A model generated the notes under the pieces. It searched no databases. It saw only the letters and a program-made list of their open reading frames with translations, and was not told where the DNA came from. The translations under genes and the position numbers were made by a program. This document shows, in pieces, positions 4,339 to 10,323 of a stretch of 10,323 bases of DNA (position 1 is the stretch's first letter; each line of letters starts with the position of its first letter). The DNA is from Acidobacteriota bacterium (GTDB lineage: Bacteria > Acidobacteriota > Terriglobia > Terriglobales > Acidobacteriaceae): contig QHZV01000065.1 in NCBI GenBank assembly GCA_003224785.1, positions 1 through 10,323 of the forward strand. The letters are read 5' to 3'.

Positions 4339-6755
4339 AACGAACGATACACAAAAAAGAACGAGACCAGGAAGAACACCAGCGCAAGCACCCGCGTCAG
4401 GGTGGCATGCTTCGATGCGAGTTGGACAGCCAACTCCACAGCCAACAGGCCAAACAGTGTTGTGAACTTGATCACCGGATTCAGAGCCACTGAAGACGTA
4501 TCCTTGAAGGGATCGCCGACCGTGTCGCCAATCACAGTCGCATCGTGAAGAGGAGTTCCCTTCTGCTTCAAATCAACTTCTACGATCTTTTTGGCATTGT
4601 CCCAGGCGCCGCCCGCATTAGCCATGAAAATCGCCTGATACAAACCGAAGATCGCAATCGATATCAGGTAGCCAATGAAGTAGAACGGTTCAACGAATGC
4701 GAATGAAAGAGTGGCAAAAAATACAGCAAGGAAAATATTCAGCATTCCCTTTTGCGCGTACTGAGTGCAAATCTGCACCACTTTCTTGCTATCGGAAACC
4801 GAAGCTTTCTCCACGCCTTCCAGTCGAATATTCGCTTTGATGAATTCGACCGCGCGGTAAGCTCCGGTGGTCACGGCCTGGGTGGATGCGCCAGTGAACC
4901 AGTAAATCATCGCCCCACCAGTTATCAGTCCCAGCACAAAGGGCGCGTGCAGCAACGAGAGCTTATCCACGTTAATAGTGAGGCCATCGGTCAGGGCCAT
5001 AATGATCGAGAAAATCATGGTTGTTGCGCCGACGACCGCAGTGCCGATCAGCACAGGTTTTGCGGTAGCTTTGAATGTGTTCCCTGCCCCATCATTGGCC
5101 TCCAGCAAGTGTTTCGCGCGATCGAAGTTCACATTGATGTTGAAGTCCCGCTTGATTTCCGCCGGCGGAACGTTTTCGATGAGCGACAACTCATAAACTG
5201 ATTGCGCGTTGTCCGTGACCGGACCGTAGGAATCCACCGCGATCGTCACCGGCCCCATGCCTAGAAAGCCGAAGGCCACCAAACCAAAAGCAAATACGGG
5301 AGCGGCAATCATGTGGGCTGCATCTGTCAACCCCATGGTGCTGAAGTAATACCCGATGCCCATTAAGATGACCATCGAGAGGCCGAGATAATATCCCGAG
5401 AAATTGCCCGCCACAAACCCTGATAAAATCCCCAGCGACGCGCCGCCTTCCTGAGCCGAGATCACGACCTCTTTAGTGTGACGCGACTCGACAGACGTAA
5501 ACACTTTGACCAGTTCAGGAATGATCGCACCGGCCAGAGTGCCGCACGAGATAATCGTTCCCAGCTTCCACCACTGGGTGCCATCGCCGCCGAGGTCCGG
5601 AATCATCCAGTACGAAATGAAGTACGTAAGAACAATTGAAACCGTTGAAGTAATCCAGACCAACGAAGTAAGCGGGGCTTCAAAGCTCATTTCGTTCGAG
5701 TTCGCATATCGCGCTTTTGCGATGGCGCTGTTCGTGAAGTACGCAAGCGCGCTCGACACCAGCATCATGATGCGCATCACAAAAATCCAGACCAGCAGCT
5801 GCACTTGCACGGTTGGGTCTTTCACGCCAAGCAAAATGAACGTGATGAGGGCGACGCCGGTGACCCCATAAGTCTCAAATCCATCGGCAGACGGCCCGAC
5901 AGAATCACCAGCATTATCGCCTGTGCAATCAGCGATCACACCAGGATTTCGCGCATCGTCCTCCTTAATCTTGAACACGATCTTCATCAAGTCGGAACCG
6001 ATGTCAGCGATCTTGGTAAAAATGCCGCCGGCAATTCGCAGTGCCGCCGCACCCAGCGATTCGCCAATGGCAAAGCCTATAAAGCATGGGCCCGCGTAAT
6101 CAACAGGAACCCACAACAAAATGCAGAGCATGATCAGCAGCTCAACGCTGATGAGCATCATCCCAATGCTCATCCCCGCCGAGAGCGGAATGCGGTAGAT
6201 CGGATAAGGCTTGCCCCCCAGGCTGGCGAATGCTGTGCGCGAATTCGCGAAGGTGTTCACGCGAATCCCAAACCATGCCACGCCATAGCTGCCCGCAATT
6301 CCAACCAGGCTGAACGCAAGAATAATCGGCAGCGTCGCCGAAACCGGCTTGACGGGGGCCAGCACTCCAAAGTAAAGAACGATAACGACCGCGATGAAAA
6401 CCCAGAGCAGAAGCAGGAACTTGCCTTGGGTTACCAGGTAGGTCTTACAAGTTTCATAAATGAGCTCCGAGATTTCGCGCATCGAGCGGTGCACTGGCAG
6501 ATTTTTCAGCCGCGAATAGATCACCAGGCCAAATCCCAATCCAAAAATGCAAAACAAAATGCCGATCATGAGCAGCTTGTGCCCGTCCATGCCGTGGAAA
6601 AATACGCTTGAGAGATCAGGAAGTCTCAGATTGGCTTCACCGCTAACGTGTTCCGGCTGCGCCACAGCAGTGATACTGAGACCCAAAAAAGAAATCAGGA
6701 TTGAGGCAGACTTCAGCAACCGAGAGCACGCAATGCTCGAGAGCAAGTTGCGCAT
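4278..6755 (-). CDS. hppA: Membrane-bound proton-translocating pyrophosphatase (divergent subtype)
   Basis: Hydrolyses pyrophosphate and uses the energy to pump ions, most likely H+, across the cytoplasmic membrane. It is 825 aa, long for the family (about 650-800), with a signal-like N-terminal helix (1-32) and many membrane segments. Catalytic blocks are visible: DDARNPGVIADCTGDNAGDS (266-285), ADGFETYG (290-297), AVDSYGPVTDN (506-516), GGAWDNAKK (715-723) and GDTVGDPFKDTSS (743-755). Two features mark a divergent group. The motif usually written DVGADLVGKVE is DIGSDLMKIVF here (251-261). The cation determinant reads GNTFKA, with Lys562, which in this family indicates potassium independence and hence H+ rather than Na+ transport. 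ATG 6753-6755 is well supported by GGAGG seven bases upstream. It has its own promoter and a leader of about 236 bases. The 3' end overlaps the cytochrome c gene tail-to-tail. Confidence 0.95.
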   Translation of the reverse strand: MRNLLSSIACSRLLKSASILISFLGLSITAVAQPEHVSGEANLRLPDLSSVFFHGMDGHKLLMIGILFCIFGLGFGLVIYSRLKNLPVHRSMREISELIYETCKTYLVTQGKFLLLLWVFIAVVIVLYFGVLAPVKPVSATLPIILAFSLVGIAGSYGVAWFGIRVNTFANSRTAFASLGGKPYPIYRIPLSAGMSIGMMLISVELLIMLCILLWVPVDYAGPCFIGFAIGESLGAAALRIAGGIFTKIADIGSDLMKIVFKIKEDDARNPGVIADCTGDNAGDSVGPSADGFETYGVTGVALITFILLGVKDPTVQVQLLVWIFVMRIMMLVSSALAYFTNSAIAKARYANSNEMSFEAPLTSLVWITSTVSIVLTYFISYWMIPDLGGDGTQWWKLGTIISCGTLAGAIIPELVKVFTSVESRHTKEVVISAQEGGASLGILSGFVAGNFSGYYLGLSMVILMGIGYYFSTMGLTDAAHMIAAPVFAFGLVAFGFLGMGPVTIAVDSYGPVTDNAQSVYELSLIENVPPAEIKRDFNINVNFDRAKHLLEANDGAGNTFKATAKPVLIGTAVVGATTMIFSIIMALTDGLTINVDKLSLLHAPFVLGLITGGAMIYWFTGASTQAVTTGAYRAVEFIKANIRLEGVEKASVSDSKKVVQICTQYAQKGMLNIFLAVFFATLSFAFVEPFYFIGYLISIAIFGLYQAIFMANAGGAWDNAKKIVEVDLKQKGTPLHDATVIGDTVGDPFKDTSSVALNPVIKFTTLFGLLAVELAVQLASKHATLTRVLALVFFLVSFFFVYRSFYGMRIGVEIKKQEVRAAAD

Positions 6756-6797
6756 GGGAGTTCCTCCGATATATGAGAACGATTATGACTACGCGTT

Positions 6798-6859
6798 CAG
6801 GACCGATTTTCTCGGCTGATCTTCTCGCGCACTCAGCCCTTTCGGGAATTAGAGCGCGA
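6798..6859 (-). promoter_or_regulatory. Two adjacent hairpins in the hppA 5' leader
   Basis: On the transcribed (minus) strand, 6859-6825 can fold with outer arms TCGCGC/GCGCGA, an inner TC/GA pair next to a two-base bulge, and CCC/GGG closing a GAAA tetraloop. Directly after it, 6818-6798 folds as CAG-CCGA / TCGG-(TC bulge)-CTG around a GAAAA loop. Neither is followed by a U-run, so they are not simple terminators. I do not recognise a known riboswitch class. Confidence 0.3.
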
Positions 6860-6998
6860 TTCACTGCCGTATTCCGAACACGCTTCCACCGCAAGCAAGA
6901 CTGTAGGAGTGCTGAGCTTGGCCGCGTCGGCGTTTCATGCAGTCTGCCTGTCAGGTGGGAGCTAGAAACTTCCCTTGGCACACCACACAAAACTAGCC

Positions 6999-7028
6999 TT
7001 TATAGCATTCGGAATGGGACAGCGTCAA
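6999..7028 (-). promoter_or_regulatory. Promoter of hppA
   Basis: On the minus strand, TTGACG (7028-7023), an 18-base spacer and TATAAA (7004-6999) match sigma-70-type consensus at 5/6 in each box. Transcription would start near 6992, giving a leader of about 236 bases before the hppA ATG at 6755. Confidence 0.6.
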
Positions 7029-7075
7029 TTCCAGCCAGCTCCGAAGAATACAATTACAGCGATCGGCAAATGTGA

Positions 7076-7105
7076 TTGGCCTCTCTCCCTTTTGCAGTTT
7101 ATGAT
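7076..7105 (+). promoter_or_regulatory. Putative promoter of purA
   Basis: TTGGCC (7076-7081), an 18-base spacer and TATGAT (7100-7105). The -10 box is good and the -35 moderate. Transcription would start near 7112, about 106 bases before the start codon. Confidence 0.4.
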
Positions 7106-7174
7106 TCTAAGTACACATCCGCAGTATTCCCCAGCTCCGATTAGCAGTCCTGCGGCGGCGTGTGCAATGATGCA

Positions 7175-7194
7175 GACCGCCTCGCCACGCGGTC
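7175..7194 (+). promoter_or_regulatory. Hairpin upstream of the purA ribosome binding site
   Basis: GACCGC (7175-7180) and GCGGTC (7189-7194) form a perfect six-base stem around an eight-base loop. It ends 12 bases before the AGGAG at 7207 in the predicted purA leader. It could influence translation, or be chance. Confidence 0.25.
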
Positions 7195-7217
7195 AGAGAT
7201 AATTCCAGGAGACAAGT

Positions 7218-8567
7218 TTGAGCAAGGGCAGAACCGCCATCATCGTAGGAGCCCAGTGGGGCGACGAGGGTAAAGGCAAAATCGTTGACGTGCTGTCGGA
7301 GAAATTCTCCATCGTTGCCCGTTATGCAGGCGGACACAACGCCGGCCACACCGTCATCATTAACGGCAAGCGATTTGTCTTGCAGTTGGTTCCGTGCGGG
7401 GTGCTGCGCGAAGGCTGCCGCAGCGTCATCGGGAACGGCGTTGTTCTCGATCCGATTGCGTTCCTTAAAGAAGTTTCTGCTCTCCGCGATGCCGGCGTGA
7501 AGGTTGATGGGAATCTCTTTGTCAGCAACCGCGCCCATGTGATTCTTCCCTATCACCGCATGATTGAGCTTGCGTCAGAGAATGCGCCTGGCCGGGTCAA
7601 GATTGGCACAACTTCGCGCGGAATTGGACCGAGCTACGAAGACAAAGCCGGACGGCGAGGGCTTCGTGTCACTGATCTGCTCGATCTCAATCTCCTTAAG
7701 AAGCATATCGAAAATGCCTGCCGCGAAAAAAACATGATCGCGCATGCGCTATTCAACTCCGAGCCGCTCGATGCTGACCGCATGTACAGCGAATACGCCG
7801 ACGCCTCGCACAAACTGGCGCCATTCGTCTGTGACACCGCAGTCTTATTGAATCGCGCGATTGCCGATGGCCACTCCGTTATGTTCGAAGGCGCGCAGGG
7901 CACCATGCTCGACATTGATCATGGAACTTATCCGTTTGTGACCTCTTCCAGCGCGACTTCGGGTGGCGCTGTAATCGGGACGGGCGTGGGACCGACGGCA
8001 ATTGATTCGGTCATCGGTGTCAGCAAGGCTTACTGCACTCGCGTCGGCGAGGGACCGTTCCCGACTGAGCTGTTCGATTCCATGGGCGACCAAATCCGCA
8101 AAAAAGGAAACGAATTCGGCGCGGTTACCGGACGTCCCCGCCGCTGTGGCTGGCTCGACCTTCCCTTGCTGCGTTACTCAGGAATGATCAACGGCACTTC
8201 GTGGCTGGTGGTCACGAAGCTTGACGTGCTCGACGAACTGGCAGAAATTCCGGTGTGCGTCGGATTCAAGGTGAACGGACGCGAGACAGGCGAAATCCCT
8301 GCCGAAGCGAGCTGTTGGAACAAAATCGAATGCATTTACAAAACTATGCCGGGCTGGCGCACTCCGACTCAGGGAATCACAGCAATGAGTAAACTCCCTA
8401 AGGCCGCGCGCGAATATCTCTCCTTTATTGAGCAAGAGAGCGGCGGCGCTCGGATTGGAATGGTTTCAACCGGCCCGGGGCGGGACGAGACCATGTTTAC
8501 TGACGAATTTTCCGAATTAATGAACTCGGACGTAGATGCAATGAGCCCGGCACAGGAGCGGAGTTGA
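7218..8567 (+). CDS. purA: Adenylosuccinate synthetase
   Basis: Catalyses IMP + L-aspartate + GTP to adenylosuccinate + GDP + phosphate, the committed step to AMP, in the cytoplasm. It is 449 aa, slightly above the usual ~430. The start is TTG 7218, preceded by AGGAG (7207-7211) at six bases. The N-terminal phosphate loop is QWGDEGKGK (13-21) with the catalytic Asp16, and GGHNAGHT (38-45) supplies the catalytic His. Further hallmarks are GIGPSYEDKAGR, the GVGPTAID segment, VGEGPFPTEL, GRPRRCGWLD, TPTQGI and the C-terminal base-binding GPGRDETM. All key motifs are intact, so the enzyme should be active. The last ~15 residues after the GPGRDETM block are a little longer than in E. coli. The monooxygenase-like gene follows with a two-base gap and is probably cotranscribed. 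Confidence 0.97.
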   Translation: MSKGRTAIIVGAQWGDEGKGKIVDVLSEKFSIVARYAGGHNAGHTVIINGKRFVLQLVPCGVLREGCRSVIGNGVVLDPIAFLKEVSALRDAGVKVDGNLFVSNRAHVILPYHRMIELASENAPGRVKIGTTSRGIGPSYEDKAGRRGLRVTDLLDLNLLKKHIENACREKNMIAHALFNSEPLDADRMYSEYADASHKLAPFVCDTAVLLNRAIADGHSVMFEGAQGTMLDIDHGTYPFVTSSSATSGGAVIGTGVGPTAIDSVIGVSKAYCTRVGEGPFPTELFDSMGDQIRKKGNEFGAVTGRPRRCGWLDLPLLRYSGMINGTSWLVVTKLDVLDELAEIPVCVGFKVNGRETGEIPAEASCWNKIECIYKTMPGWRTPTQGITAMSKLPKAAREYLSFIEQESGGARIGMVSTGPGRDETMFTDEFSELMNSDVDAMSPAQERS

Positions 8568-8569
8568 AG

Positions 8570-8854
8570 ATGGTCGTACTTGCTGTGACGTGGGTCGCAA
8601 AAGCTGGACATGAAGCGGATGTCGCCGCGCTGTTTTTAAAACTTACCGAAGAATCGCGGAAAGAACCTGGTTGCATGATGTACCAAGTACATCGCCACCG
8701 CACCGAGCCGCGCCGCTTTTTTATCTACGAACAATACAAAAACGAAGCCGCGCTGGAAGCACACCGCGGCGCATCGCACTTTCTGCAGTATGCCAAAAAG
8801 GATTTGCCGAAGATCGCGGACCGTGCCTATTCCCTACTTCGTCGGATTCGCTAA
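8570..8854 (+). CDS. Antibiotic biosynthesis monooxygenase (ABM) domain protein
   Basis: A 94-aa protein forming one ferredoxin-like ABM domain, the fold shared by YgiN-type quinol monooxygenases, haem-degrading IsdG-like proteins and small stress-linked oxygenases. The visible pattern is the initial strand VVLAVTWVAKAGHE, a helix with a run of Glu/Lys, the strand of GCMMYQVHRHRTEPRRFFIYEQY, the following KNEAALEAHRGASHF and a final helix. In this family the EQY/W and AHR-type His regions are typical. The substrate cannot be told. I chose ATG 8570, with GGAG at 8560-8563 six bases before it; TTG 8564, which would overlap the purA stop, is a possible alternative with AGGAG at five bases. It probably shares the purA transcript. 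Its 3' end overlaps the GNAT gene tail-to-tail by 21 bases. Confidence 0.88.
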   Translation: MVVLAVTWVAKAGHEADVAALFLKLTEESRKEPGCMMYQVHRHRTEPRRFFIYEQYKNEAALEAHRGASHFLQYAKKDLPKIADRAYSLLRRIR

Positions 8855-9388
8855 TCGGTACAAAACGTGCCGCCCCAAGGGATGCCCTGGCGGCAATCCT
8901 GGGTGATCGAAATCATCGGCAGCAGCGTGGGTCATCCCGAGTTTCTCCATTATCCGACGCGAGCGTACATTCGCTGGAACGGTGAACGAAACAATCTCGT
9001 CTAATCGCAGTGACTCAAATCCGTAGCGCATCACTGCGCGAGCGCCTTCCGTCGCCAAGCCTCGTCCCCAATGCTCAAACGCAAGCCGCCAACCAATCTC
9101 AACGCAAGGTGTGAAATGCGCCTGAAAGGCCGGCACGCTTAGACCGATGAAGCCGATGAATACGCTGTTCGGTCGAGTTTCCGCGGGGTAAAGTCCGAAA
9201 CCGTGCTGCTCTAAATGCGCCTCAATGCGGTCGCAGAGTTTGTCACTTTCCTGGCGTGAAAGAACGGCGGGCAGGAACTCCATTACCCGAGGATCGGAGT
9301 TAATGAGGGCGAAGTCTTCACGATCAGAAGGTTTCCATTGACGCAGAATCAGGCGTTCAGCGGTGAGGGTAAGTTCATTTGGACGCAT
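8834..9388 (-). CDS. GNAT-family N-acetyltransferase (RimJ/RimL-like)
   Basis: A 184-aa cytoplasmic acetyl-CoA-dependent acyltransferase. The opening LTAERLILRQWKPSDREDF is typical of the RimJ/RimL subgroup (Acetyltransf_3). The acetyl-CoA-binding motif A is seen as EIGWRLAFEHWGRGLATEGA (97-116), with the pyrophosphate loop WGRGLATEG. The later SFTVPANVRSRRIMEKLGM (134-152) is the usual strand and helix after it, with the conserved Asn. The substrate may be a ribosomal or other protein N-terminus, or a small molecule; it cannot be determined. The start is ATG at 9388. No Shine-Dalgarno is seen upstream, and the 66-base gap to ndk suggests it could be read from the ndk transcript. The 3' end overlaps the ABM gene by 21 bases. 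Confidence 0.92.
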   Translation of the reverse strand: MRPNELTLTAERLILRQWKPSDREDFALINSDPRVMEFLPAVLSRQESDKLCDRIEAHLEQHGFGLYPAETRPNSVFIGFIGLSVPAFQAHFTPCVEIGWRLAFEHWGRGLATEGARAVMRYGFESLRLDEIVSFTVPANVRSRRIMEKLGMTHAAADDFDHPGLPPGHPLGRHVLYRLANPTK

Positions 9389-9454
9389 GGCGCGACTGAA
9401 TATTGATATTGAACGTCAGCGTAGGATGCGACAAGCCGGGTTAAGCAGCCCAAT

Positions 9455-9880
9455 CTACTGCGCCAACTCGAATCCCGCGAAGAAGAAACTAAGCTCAAAC
9501 CGAGCCGTATCATCCGCATCCGAACCGTGGATCGCATTATGTTCAATGCTGCTGGCCCACTTCTTGCGGATCGTTCCCTCTTCTGCATTCGCGGGATTGG
9601 TAGCGCCCATCAGCTTGCGCAGATCGGCGATCGCATTTTCTTTTTCCAAAGCCAGCGCGACAATTGCACCACTGGACATAAAGTCCGTTAGCGAATTGAA
9701 AAATGGCCTGTGTGCGTGGACAGCATAGAACTGTTCCGCCTGATGCTTCGAGATTTCGAGCATCTTCATGGCGAGAATGCGAAAGCCATTCTTCTCGAAC
9801 TGTTCAATGATGTCGCCGATGGCGTTGCGACGAACTGCGTCGGGTTTCACGATGGTCAGGGTACGTTCAAGAGTTTTCAT
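9455..9880 (-). CDS. ndk: Nucleoside diphosphate kinase
   Basis: Transfers the gamma phosphate between nucleoside tri- and diphosphates through a phospho-histidine, balancing the NTP and dNTP pools. It is 141 aa, the normal bacterial length. Diagnostic segments are [13 protein letters not shown] (8-19), [15 protein letters not shown] (57-71), [17 protein letters not shown] (92-108) and the active-site NAIHGSD (115-121) with catalytic His118. All are intact. The start is ATG at 9880, with no obvious Shine-Dalgarno before it. A perfect TTGACA (minus strand, 9934-9929) lies upstream, but no good -10 goes with it, so the promoter is uncertain. It lies 164 bases downstream of sucD on the same strand, a neighbourhood that links succinyl-CoA synthetase NTP formation to NTP exchange. 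Confidence 0.97.
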   Translation of the reverse strand: MKTLERTLTIVKPDAVRRNAIGDIIEQFEKNGFRILAMKMLEISKHQAEQFYAVHAHRPFFNSLTDFMSSGAIVALALEKENAIADLRKLMGATNPANAEEGTIRKKWASSIEHNAIHGSDADDTARFELSFFFAGFELAQ

Positions 9881-9933
9881 AATTTAGTTGTCAATCGTTC
9901 TTCGTTCGCCAACTGCTCCCAATGACTATGTCA

Positions 9934-9956
9934 AAGCAGCTGGGACAGCTGTTTTT
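9934..9956 (+). terminator. Terminator-like hairpin between sucD and ndk
   Basis: CAGCTG (9937-9942), a GGA loop and CAGCTG (9946-9951) form a strong six-base stem. It can be extended by AAG/TTT pairs and is followed by TTTTT (9952-9956). The U-run lies on the + strand, where no gene needs terminating. On the minus strand, where sucD is transcribed, the hairpin is followed only by CTTTG. It may act weakly in both directions or belong to the adjacent repeat. Confidence 0.4.
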
Positions 9957-10004
9957 CTTGGCGTCCTTTGCGGATGTCCTTCGCGCGCTTTGCGGTCAAA
10001 AGCT
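9955..10004 (+). repeat. Dispersed intergenic repeat with internal 22-base period
   Basis: CTTTGCGG occurs twice, at 9966-9973 and 9988-9995, inside a G/C-and-T patterned stretch ending TCAAAAGCT. A degraded relative lies at 38-68 at the other end of the window. I recognise the style as a repeat found widely between bacterial genes that often gives false small proteins with RKGR-like composition, but no copy number can be stated from this window. Confidence 0.45.
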
Positions 10005-10044
10005 CGTGGCCGTAAAGCTCCCGAAGTTCGCGAGCAAGCGGAGA

Positions 10045-10323
10045 TCATGCCCCTGCTTTCACGCCCATTACAGCCGCCACGGTTTCGCCAATGTCGGCTG
10101 GCGACTTGCACACGCGAATTCCTGCCTGCTCCATGGCTTTGATCTTCTCCGATGCAGTTCCGTGACCGCCAGAAATAATCGCGCCAGCGTGGCCCATGCG
10201 TCTTCCCGGGGGCGCAGTTTGCCCGGCAATGAATCCAACAACTGGCTTTTTCATTCGCGTCTTCACAAACTCCGCCGCGGTCTCTTCCGCGTTGCCGCCA
10301 ATCTCGCCGATCATGATCACGGC
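10045..10323 (-). CDS. sucD: Succinyl-CoA synthetase (ADP/GDP-forming) alpha subunit, C-terminal part, cut by window edge
   Basis: Only the last 92 codons are present; the gene continues beyond 10323. The enzyme interconverts succinyl-CoA and succinate with formation of ATP or GTP in the TCA cycle; the alpha subunit binds CoA and carries the phosphorylated histidine. The visible part reads [10 protein letters not shown], then [20 protein letters not shown] and HAGAIISGG, in which the His of GHAGAI corresponds to the phospho-His of E. coli SucD (His246). It ends with [16 protein letters not shown] and a short GVKAGA tail before TGA. The partner sucC would be expected upstream, outside the window. 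Confidence 0.96.
   Translation of the reverse strand, partial: AVIMIGEIGGNAEETAAEFVKTRMKKPVVGFIAGQTAPPGRRMGHAGAIISGGHGTASEKIKAMEQAGIRVCKSPADIGETVAAVMGVKAGA

Larger units (their letters stand above)
6756..7217. other. 462-base divergent intergenic region between hppA and purA
   Basis: I see no convincing gene here; short open frames on both strands have no start signals or recognisable protein character. It holds the hppA promoter (6999-7028, minus), a potentially structured hppA leader (two hairpins between 6798 and 6859), a weaker purA promoter (7076-7105), a hairpin before the purA ribosome binding site (7175-7194) and that binding site (7207-7211). Confidence 0.7.

Noticed and set aside
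5805..6611. Long + strand open frame (268 codons) inside hppA
   Set aside because: It is antisense to a clearly conserved hppA coding region; the translation is rich in Arg, Asn, Gln and His with no domain, as expected of a shadow frame.
6975..7202. Short + strand frames in the hppA-purA intergenic region
   Set aside because: No Shine-Dalgarno, odd composition, and overlap with predicted promoters on both strands.
9926..10111. Minus-strand small ORF with RKAREG/QRTPRK-like composition between sucD and ndk
   Set aside because: It is the translation of the dispersed repeat and runs into sucD in another frame; not a gene.
1..10323. CRISPR array, insertion sequence, prophage, toxin-antitoxin pair or defence system
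   Set aside because: No regularly spaced repeats, transposase, integrase, tRNA-linked attachment site or toxin-like small gene pair could be found on either strand.

Overview
The window looks like chromosomal DNA of an Acidobacteriota member (Koribacter/Terriglobia-like). This is inferred from the style of the proteins (the Fpg C-terminal half, the divergent membrane pyrophosphatase, a small exported coiled-coil protein), from moderate GC, and from the order sucD - ndk on the minus strand. There is no prophage, transposase, CRISPR array, tRNA or rRNA. Most genes are housekeeping genes. The accessory-looking part is 2340-4340.

Layout, left to right. 1-154 has no gene but holds a degraded dispersed repeat and short ATTCAA repeats. 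155-917 is a broken mutM (formamidopyrimidine-DNA glycosylase): both halves are well conserved, but about 24 residues are missing in the middle and the frame changes. It converges on a minus-strand MscS-type channel (978-1889). A divergent promoter region (1890-1977) separates mscS from a small exported coiled-coil protein (1978-2322). Next comes a Fur-family metalloregulator (2402-2854), then an outer-membrane beta-barrel protein (2972-3841) coupled by a 4-base overlap to a mono-haem c-type cytochrome (3838-4338). Three related palindromes of the TGCAACT-n-AGTTGCA type flank the regulator gene and precede the barrel gene. This suggests a self-contained, metal-controlled envelope redox module, which is the most interesting part of the window.

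The cytochrome gene overlaps tail-to-tail with hppA (4278-6755, minus), a divergent membrane-bound proton-pumping pyrophosphatase. A 462-base divergent intergenic region carries a good hppA promoter, a long and potentially structured hppA leader, and a weaker purA promoter. purA (7218-8567, adenylosuccinate synthase) is followed almost without a gap by a small antibiotic-biosynthesis-monooxygenase-like protein (8570-8854). That gene overlaps tail-to-tail with a minus-strand GNAT acetyltransferase (8834-9388). Further right on the minus strand are ndk (9455-9880) and the 3' end of sucD (10045-10323, cut by the window edge). A terminator-like hairpin and a second, better copy of the dispersed repeat lie between them.

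Working together: sucD (substrate-level GTP/ATP formation), ndk (NTP balancing), purA (AMP branch of purine synthesis) and hppA (pyrophosphate removal coupled to ion pumping) are ordinary energy and nucleotide metabolism. The fur-like / barrel / cytochrome set is likely a separate regulon responding to a metal. Assignments rest on motif recognition by eye; no database search was run.
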